Below, one piece after another: positions 56,682-64,000 of a stretch of 64,000 nucleotides of DNA. The notes under the pieces are model-generated. The model had not been told where the DNA came from. It ran no database searches and saw nothing but the letters and a program-made list of their open reading frames with translations. Both the position numbers and the translations under genes were made by a program. Numbering within the stretch: the first letter of the stretch is position 1; each line of letters starts with the position of its first letter. The DNA is from Desmodesmus armatus (taxonomy: Eukaryota; Chlorophyta; Chlorophyceae; Sphaeropleales; Scenedesmaceae): positions 62,001 through 126,000 of the forward strand of contig VIIQ02000030.1 in NCBI GenBank assembly GCA_007449985.2. The letters run 5' to 3'.

Positions 56682-57350
56682 GCAAGACAACAATTATGCG
56701 TCATACAGTCTTGTCATACAGTCCTGTAGTGAGGTTCTGTCTCCAGCCTGAATGGCATGGGTCTACTGCTGCACCCTTGCCCTAACTGGGTGCATGCTGT
56801 TGGGCTGCGACGTGACAGCCTTCCAAGAGCACATACATCAAGGAAGACGTATGTTCAGAAATTACTAAGACATGCACAATGATGCAGGTATTATCTTTCT
56901 GCTTGGTTGGAGAAACAGCTTGGTTGGAGCTGCAGCAGCATTGCTGAGGCCCCAACTGAATTACCTGTAGCGGCCAGGTGTCAGCACGTTCAGCCATTGC
57001 AGCGGGCCTTGATATCACCACTTCTTGGTTACAGGGGCATGGAGGTCGCCATGATGCTTGAACCTGGTGATTTCGTTGCGGGACTACAGGCAGTATAACC
57101 CGCTGGTTTGGACTAGAGCGTTTGCGGCAAGGTTGGTTGTATGTACCATCATTATCCAACCATGTTGTTGTTTGCCGCTCTGTCACAGATGTTCGTTTGG
57201 TGGTGAGTCACCCCAGTCAAACAGTTTTGTCATTATGACTCAATGGCGTGCTGGACGCTCGCCATGTCACTATAAGAGGGAGACTGAATCTGAATATTTA
57301 AAACACTCCATTTCAGTACCTCCGCTACACTCACTTCAGCACCCATCACA
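56682..57350. other. Divergent intergenic region
   Basis: Head-to-head spacer between the LRR-like gene (-) and the small hydrophilic gene (+). Open frames here lack conserved features. The right end holds a TATA box for the + strand gene. Confidence 0.5.
57271..57278 (+). promoter_or_regulatory. TATA box of the small hydrophilic protein gene
   Basis: TATAAGAG lies 80 bases before the ATG at 57351; a second TATTTAAA is at 57295-57302. This is the clearest core promoter in the window and suits a strongly or inducibly expressed gene. Confidence 0.6.
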
Positions 57351-58128
57351 ATGAGCACAATGCAGGCACAGGTGCGCGAGGCTGGCCTTCAAGCTGCCGC
57401 CGAAGCTCGCGGCCACGAGGCCCCCACGGACAGCCCAGCAGTGGACAAGGCATTAAACAGCAGCAACGACTGGCCGGAGAAGCCCCTGGAGTCTACCAAG
57501 GCAGCAGGGGAGGGAATGCAGGTACTACAGGGGTACCAGCTGGCGGTCACATGTGCATTGCAGGCGCAGTCGCATTTGTGCAACCCGACATGCATTCCAG
57601 CTGAGCAGCTATCGTAGCATGCTTGTGTTGTGGAACTCACATCACTTAAGTTACCATGGTGTGTGCCTTGTAGAACGTTGACCAGATGGCTGTGAAGGCA
57701 CCTGTCGCTGGAAACAAGGGCCAGGGGGACCTGAAGGGTGATGCTGTGGGCGGGATCAACAGGTAGGTGCACCACCACTCTGGGGTGCAGGTTAGCCTAA
57801 CGTGCCGGGCAGAGTGTGCCATGTTCAGACTGTGTGGCATGGTTGCACACCAACAAGGGCATTTGCTCCCACCAGCAACGTGCGCAAGACGTATTGCACA
57901 GGGACAAAAACGCGTGCTGCCATGCATGATTCATCCTGTATGTTGCGCGGCGCACGTTGCATGGCTTTGCCCCCATACAAAATTGGATGTCATGTGAGCC
58001 TTCGCTGTGCCCTGACCCTTTCTTGCAGGGGCGTTGGACAAGCCATGACCAGTATGGGAGACACAGAAAGTGGCAGGAAGGGCACAGGTGTTGACTTCTC
58101 CAATGCAGCTGGCATGGGCGGTGCATAA
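57351..58128 (+). CDS. Small hydrophilic, probably disordered protein
   Basis: Three exons, 57351-57521, 57674-57762 and 58029-58128, give 119 residues with a TAA stop. The protein has almost no hydrophobic runs: it starts MSTMQAQVREAGLQAAAEAR, continues with charged/Pro/Ser sequence (NDWPEKPLESTKAAGEG), then Gly/Lys-rich NKGQGDLKGDAVGG, and ends FSNAAGMGGA. Such composition resembles LEA or hydrophilin-type stress proteins, but no named LEA motif is certain, so the function is a guess. No signal peptide or membrane segment. The close TATA box and a TGTAA 109 bases after the stop make the gene boundaries better defined than most here. Confidence 0.78.
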
Positions 58129-58236
58129 GTGCTGCTGGATGACAGGACCTGAACATGGCGTCTTGACGTCTGCTGTCCTGAATGGCGGACTGTCAGACAT
58201 CTGACAAGCGCCAGATAACACAAGTTGTGTCGTGGT

Positions 58237-58241
58237 TGTAA
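58237..58241 (+). terminator. Candidate TGTAA polyadenylation signal (small hydrophilic gene)
   Basis: TGTAA 109 bases after the stop at 58128, a typical chlorophyte distance; a second copy is at 58344-58348. Confidence 0.5.
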
Positions 58242-59121
58242 TTTAGCAGTTGAGTTGCTGGCGGCGACTGTACTATTGTCCAGGCCAGGCCGACTGCAGA
58301 CTTGATGCCTGCAAGTCTGACGAGGGCGGCACCTTCTGTGCACTGTAAGACATACTGCCTCCTGAAGCCATGCCATCTGGCAGCTGCCATGCATGTGTAT
58401 TTACCCAGCATGTTACACGGCCAAAACACATTGTTTTGTGACAAAGGGGATCTATCATCTTGCAGTGACCTTACAAAGTACATTGTGACAAAACCGTAGG
58501 CTAGAGCATGCACATGGATGATGCTGCATTGCCACCACAACAATCACCAACACAATATGAAGGGTATGTCTGCTCAACAATTCTCATTGTCGGCCTGCTT
58601 CTCAGCAGGGGTTTCTCCTGCAATGAACACATCTGTAGGATACATTCCTTGGTACATTGGTCACCGCCACCTGCATGCGGCCCAACACACCTGGCACAAT
58701 TGTCACCCAATCTGCCACCAATGGCTGACGTCGCCAAAAAAACCTGATGTACAATGTGCATGGCATCTGTGTATCGACCCTGCTGCACTATCCAACCTTC
58801 CAGAGTCCGAACACCTGCTGAGGCAGCAATGGGAAGGTAAGGATGCTGCCCCTCCGCACTACCTGCTGCCAAACCATGCAGACATCCTGCAACGTGCATT
58901 GAAACAATAAGCTGCTGCTGTGTGATGCCCAACACGTGCAGGCAACCAACACAATTCAACACCCTAGCACTGCCGCCACTGCATCCACTGCTGCTTAGTG
59001 CAATCTGGGGCGCTCATGTTGCTGCACCCCACTGCTGGTAGTTCAAGTGATGTCACACAAACTAGCGTGTCTCATCTTGCAAACTGCGCACTTGGCCCGT
59101 CTCACTGCATCTCAGCAGCGC
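58242..59121. other. Convergent 3' region
   Basis: Tail-to-tail spacer between the small hydrophilic gene (+) and DRP5B (-). From about 58500 the + strand is C/A-rich, as expected for the 3' UTR of a - strand gene. No coding signal seen. Confidence 0.5.
58471..58475 (-). terminator. Candidate TGTAA polyadenylation signal (DRP5B)
   Basis: TGTAA on the - strand about 650 bases after the DRP5B stop; another is at 58413-58417. The 3' ends of the two convergent genes would then lie within a few hundred bases of each other. Confidence 0.35.
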
Positions 59122-62100
59122 TCACATGTTGCTCACTGACAGTGTACTGTGTGACAGCATCACTGCGTGGGCCTTCACCCCCTTGGTCAGGGGAGACCCC
59201 TCACCACCCATCAGGCTTGCATCACCTCTGCCAGCAACCTTGCCCCCAGCCTGAACACCCGCCTGTTGCCCCATGCTCCTCAGGCTGCCATTGCTGCCAC
59301 CAGCCGCCGCCACTGCTGCTGCTGCCAGGGACCCCGCTGGTGCAGGCGGCAGGCCACTGTGCTGCTTGGCAGGGCCGCTGCTGCTTGGCCTGCTGCTGCC
59401 GTCGCTGCCGGGCGTGATGGGTACGCCACCACCGGAGCCACCGTTCTTGTCCCGGGGACCGCGCGCGTCCCTGTCGCCCGCTGCTGTGCTGGGACTGCTG
59501 CTTGGGAGCCTGACCTTGCCCAGATTGCACAGGCTGCAGCAGTAACAAAAGGCAAAAGGTGGCAGCAAGAAGCACACAGCAGGGATCGTAAGCATCTCTC
59601 ACATTGCAATGATGGATGTTGGATGCATCCATAGCCCATGGTCCAATACAGGCATGGAGTCTCGGAAGCATGCAAGTATTGGCCGGAGACAGCTGCTGCA
59701 GTTAGGGTCATACAGTCAGTGACACCCACCTGACAGAGTCACTGAGTGACATGAGGCTGAGGCGCTCCGTGAGGTCACTCTGCTTCACACCAGCCGGTGC
59801 TGCCTGCAGCGTGGCCTGCTGTGCGAGGGTGCTGTGGATCAGGCTGAACTTGTGCTGCAGCCGCTCAACCTGCATAGCACACACCATCGGGGGCAAGGAT
59901 ATCACGACCCATGCTGTAGCTTTGATCAAACTGCATACTCCAACATGCAGCTGCCATGCAGCCAGCACAACTGAGAAGCTCCTTCTGCCGACTAAAAACG
60001 AAAGTCACCGAAAGCAGCATGTCTGTAATTGAACAGCCAATGACAGTCACAGACATACGGCTGCCAGGCGGCCCTGCGAACATCAAAGCCTCTGCAGTCT
60101 CCTGCTGCTCCTGCGTGCTGCTTCTCTCCCTCCCCCCTACCCCGTTCTCTGTCTCTCACCCATCCTCCCCTTGTTACCTGCTGCTTCTCTGCCTCCAGCG
60201 CCTTCACACGGGTCTCCAGCGCCCTCCGCACAGCCTTCACATCAAACACGCCTGAGGGGTGGAGGGTGCAGTGGCAAGCAAACAGCTCAGATGGCAGCCG
60301 GGCAACATGAGTTCGGCTTGCTGTTGAAGGTGCCCATGGGGCCACCGCTAGTGACTGCTGCTGTATGCTAGTCGCATCCGTAGACTAAAACATAACTTGC
60401 AACACATTAACGTATGATCTAGATGCTGTTGAGTGGACAACCTACCCTCAATGTCCTCCTCCCAGGCACCCTCCAGCTGCTCACGCAGGCGCTGTGGGAA
60501 GTGGTCCACCAGGGGCATGAGGAAGAAGCAGTTGAACTTGAGCTCCACAGCCTGAACGATGAAGTCCCGGATGCCCTCAAAGATCTGCAGCAGGGACACA
60601 CATCACAGTGGACATAATAAGATGTCGAGACAAGAATGCCATGCAGTTGGCGCCACCTTGGTAATGCTGCAGCAAGCAGAGGCCACTTCCCTCATTGGCA
60701 CATTGCAGTGAGTGGGGATGCCTCCTCATCTCACTCACAGGCACGCAGCTTTCAACAACATCCAAAGGCTGACCATCCCTCCCTCCTACCTTATCCTGCC
60801 GCCCCCCCCCCCCCCTCGCCCTCAGTTGCTGTCCAGCTTACCTGTGTCACCAGTGCCCCGACCGTCTCCTCAGGCAGTGAGCCCAGCTGCCGCTGCCACA
60901 GTGTGCTCTCCAGCATGTCAATCATCACACCCGCTGCCCCGTTGGAAGCCTCCTGGCCCTGCTGGTGCCCAGACTTGTTGCCGCTGCTGCCACCTGCTGC
61001 TCCGAGCCGTGTGGGGTCTGCGGCCTGCAGCTTGCCCATCATGCTCTTGAGTGCCTTGTGGGTCTTGGTGTGAAGAGACCACGTCACAAAGCGAGTGGTG
61101 GACGTGAGGTCCTCCAGGCACCTGTGCTTGCAGCTGGCCTCAACCTGCAAGCCACACCCACACACAGCAGACGGTGCTGATTTGCGCAACGTTGTATGGT
61201 GTGGAGCAACAGGCCAAATGCAACACTTGCGCGTCAGGGCAGCTCTTTTGGGTTCTAGGAGATCAACATAACCCCACTGACAAGGTGACCCCACTGACAA
61301 GGTGACTGGCATTTCCATGGGGACAAAGAATTGGTGTGCTGCATGTCAGTCACTGCCAGCTACGCTATTGGAAACAGGCGATACACCACGGGCTGTGACA
61401 CACCTCCTCAATGAAGGTGTTGAAGGCCTGGCCCACACGCTTGAGGAACAGGTCGTGGCCCGCCAGGCAGCGGCCGTCCTTCTGGAGCAGGTACAGGCTG
61501 ATGGGCAGGATGCGGCGCAGCACGTGTGCCAGGCGGCAACCCAGCTGACAGGCAGACAACGCGGCAGCACAGCAGGAACAACCGCAGATACGTCAGTAAC
61601 AGCATATATGTAAGTCGCAAATCCACAAAAACACACATTGATGCACGGTGCACCCAATCAATGTGTAAGGAAGCACGGTGCACACAAACAAGACATCTTT
61701 TGGCGCAGCACCAGAAGAGCCACATTCAGGCAGGCTGGTCCCACCGCTGCGTCTCGACAGTGTATGGGCAGCTGCAACGGCGGCGGCTGAGATGCACCAA
61801 CCTGGTGGATGAGTGGCTCAAAGATGTCCTTGCTCTTGCTCACAGCAATGACACATGCTGTGCGGACGTAGTTGACGCCGTCGTGGATGTCGTCCTGCAG
61901 CAAGAGAAAGGTGCGCGCAGGGTTCAGACATGCCGGAATCGGGAGGCACCTCCCCTCTTGCCTAAGCACTGCCCAGCACCTTGAAGTCCTACACCCCCCC
62001 TGCTTTGCTGCCCAGAGATTGTGAGTGTGCCGGGTCTGTCTGCACCACCACCATGTCACCCTGGCACCAACTATTACAGAGATCCGCAGCCGCGACCGTC

Positions 62101-64000
62101 GTGACGCACCATGCCGCATGCGTTGACAATCTCCTCTCGGGTGACGGTGGGGCAGGCCATGGCGCCGACACCCACACGGAACTCTGCCATGGTGCGGTGG
62201 AACTGCGCCCCACCATACAGCCGCATGTTGGTGTTGGGTAGGTCGTGTGGTGACACCAGCGGCTTGCCCTCGCCGGCAGTGAAGGCGCCTACAGCACGTC
62301 AGCATCAGCCACCACAGAGTATGGGTTTTGCATGGGAGGTGCAGTAGGGATGGCCGATGCATGGTGGTTGCAAGCGGTGTCACAACACTGGCACACAGCT
62401 TCAGCCACCAGATCTGGGGCTTGCTTGAGGCAACCGTCGCATTGAAGGCCGGGATTCCACTAAGTCACGCCGCAGAAGCTATGACTGCGGTCCCCTGGCT
62501 GCAGGTTCTCCGGTAGCTAATAGTGCACATGCGGATGGGCACCACTCGCCCCTTCTCCGAACCCCAGAAAAGCAGGGGGTGCATGGCCAACTGGAACTGG
62601 CAGCTGCATGCCATCAAGTACTCAACTCAGCAAGCACTGCGCAGGAAGCGCATGCACCTCACCTCCCATCATGTGCTCGTCAGCGAGTGTCTCTCCAAAG
62701 CGGTCTGCTGGTGCTGCGACTGTTCCGCGCAGGAGCAGGTTGAGCTTGTTCAGGAAGGCCTCACGGAACATGCGGCCCTTCTCCTGCGCAGGTGCAGGCA
62801 AGCCACACATGTCAGCGATGCAAAGACTGCACTGCTGAACAATGCAATCAACCTACATCAACTGTCCTGACTTATGTCTGGTGAAGATTGAGCGAGCCAA
62901 AAGCTGTTGTTGGCCTTCGGGTGGCGCATCAAGCGGATTCACACCCAGCATGGTGGAGGCTACAAAGAGTTGGGATGTTGTGCTGGACAATCATACTGGT
63001 GGTACTGTTTGTGCCAAATCACCTTGAGCTTGTCTGTGGCCAGGTCATCCAGCTCCTTTTTGCTGGTGCCCAGGCGGTTCTCAGCCACACGGTGCTCGCG
63101 CTCCAGTAGGGGGACAATTGCGGGCACATTGTCCATGTACCGGCGCTGCAGGGCAGGAACAACCAGATCAGATAGTAACCAGATGGTCAGTTTGTAGCAG
63201 CAGCAAGGGGTGTTCACGTTGGATGTTGGAGGCGGTCCACACAGTGCAGCCGGGCAAGCACGTCTGTAAAAAGGTTCAGCAGTACCAGCCACAAAGATGA
63301 CATGCAAGCTGCAGACAGAAGTTTGAAAGGTGTGAGATCACCGTCCCTGCAAAGAGGGAGCATCCCACTGCTGGACGTGTATGCCATAGGCAGTAGGCTG
63401 ACCTGCAGCAGTGCCTCCAGGAACCTTCTCAGCTGGTGCACACCCAGCCGGCTCATCTCTGCCTGGTCCAACCTGTAGCAGCACCACAGAACACCTCCCA
63501 TATGTCAAGGCCCCAACTGTAGTGCATTGCTAGCTGCATCCTTGCATGTACATGCTGACACCTTGCATGCTGTAAAGTGATAATCACAGGCCACTCAGAA
63601 TGCTGCCAACAAGTATACTGCTGCACTCACTTCCTCTGCAGCTTTGTCTCCAGCTCCTGAATGTCCTGCATCTCACGTGAGGCAACCGCCTCCCTGAACT
63701 GGTCGTTGCTGCGGAAAGTTGACTCCCGTGTCAGGCCCACACGGCCAGACGGCACAGACCTACAGGTCAAACAGCCACACCGGCAACAGAGTCCTGGTCA
63801 GGAGTGCAGGCGGCTCACCCAAGGACGATAGGTATGCGTGGCTGCATACTGCTGCAAGTATACGTATGCCTCAGACTGTCTCTTGTTGATCTGGGTGGAG
63901 CAAATCCCTGATATGTATGGTAACACACATCCCAGTAGCACAGCACAGGGCAGTGCAGGACACACGCATTGCTGAGCTCACGTGAAGAAGGGTGTGCCGC
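59122..64000 (-). CDS. DRP5B: Chloroplast-division dynamin DRP5B/ARC5, 3' part
   Basis: Dynamin-related GTPase that constricts dividing chloroplasts (and peroxisomes) from the cytosolic side. Only the part after the GTPase core is in the window; the gene continues past 64000. Exons high to low: 64000-63982 (partial), 63759-63631, 63472-63403, 63145-63023, 62783-62663, 62288-62110, 61894-61802, 61544-61404, 61144-60842, 60584-60446, 60251-60178, about 59869-59730, 59533-59122, all phase-consistent. ARC5-specific motifs: SGRVGL-FRSNDQFREAVASREM, YMDNVPAIVPLLEREHR, FREAFLNKLNLLLRGTVAAP, DRFGETLADE, MRLYGGAQFHRTMAEFR, TREEIVNACG, DDIHDGVNYVRTACVIAVSK, FEPLIHQLGCRLAHVLRRIL, PISLYLLQKDGRCLAGHDLF, CLEDLTSTTRFVTWSLHTK and KFNCFFLMPLVDHFP. 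A Ser/Gly/Ala-rich tail of ~137 residues ends it. Identification is very firm. Confidence 0.95.

Overview
This window is nuclear DNA from a green alga. Genes are split by many short GT-AG introns, and the coding sequence is rich in CAG/CTG triplets (Gln, Ala and Ser runs). Candidate TGTAA polyadenylation signals of the chlorophyte type follow several genes, and the proteins are plant-lineage types: chloroplast-division dynamin, plant-style tandem CCCH protein, ABA3-type molybdenum cofactor sulfurase and a CPL-type CTD phosphatase. A chlorophycean, perhaps Sphaeropleales, fits best, but that placement is inference. I see no bacterial operons, CRISPR arrays, rRNA or convincing tRNA genes.

Layout. 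1-3921 (+): 3' part of a NodGS/FluG-type glutamine-synthetase-like gene. 6068-10100 (+): plant tandem CCCH zinc-finger protein. 10101-19279: a long gene-poor stretch, G/T-rich on the + strand for its first 5 kb, with local tandem repeats. 19280-21884 (+): small HASPP28/PDAP1-like phosphoprotein. 22460-27289 (+): molybdenum cofactor sulfurase. 28917-38046 (-): 22-exon P-type ATPase of bacterial type-IIA-like architecture. 39014-48017 (-): CPL-type RNA polymerase II CTD phosphatase with a very long Gln-rich tail. 49270-52570 (-): SirB1-type transglutaminase-like/TPR protein. 52789-54255 (+): gluconokinase, divergent from the previous gene across about 220 bp. 54745-56681 (-): leucine-rich-repeat-like protein. 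57351-58128 (+): small hydrophilic protein with a clear TATA box. 59122-64000 (-): C-terminal two-thirds of a DRP5B/ARC5 chloroplast-division dynamin, which continues past the window.

The most striking pattern is repeated tandem duplication of exon-intron junctions. In at least four unrelated genes, part of an exon edge is found again as a degenerate copy inside the adjacent intron. In the MOCOS gene an intron is bounded by two copies of the same AGGT-containing exon sequence, as expected for intron birth by tandem duplication. One CTD-phosphatase intron carries copies of both flanking exon edges plus a 157-bp near-palindrome that could fold into a long hairpin. Two genes (ATPase and SirB1-like) each need one extra C to keep conserved reading frames; these may be sequence errors or real lesions.

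Exon joins below were placed by hand from GT/AG sites, reading-frame phase and remembered family motifs. No alignment or database search was run.
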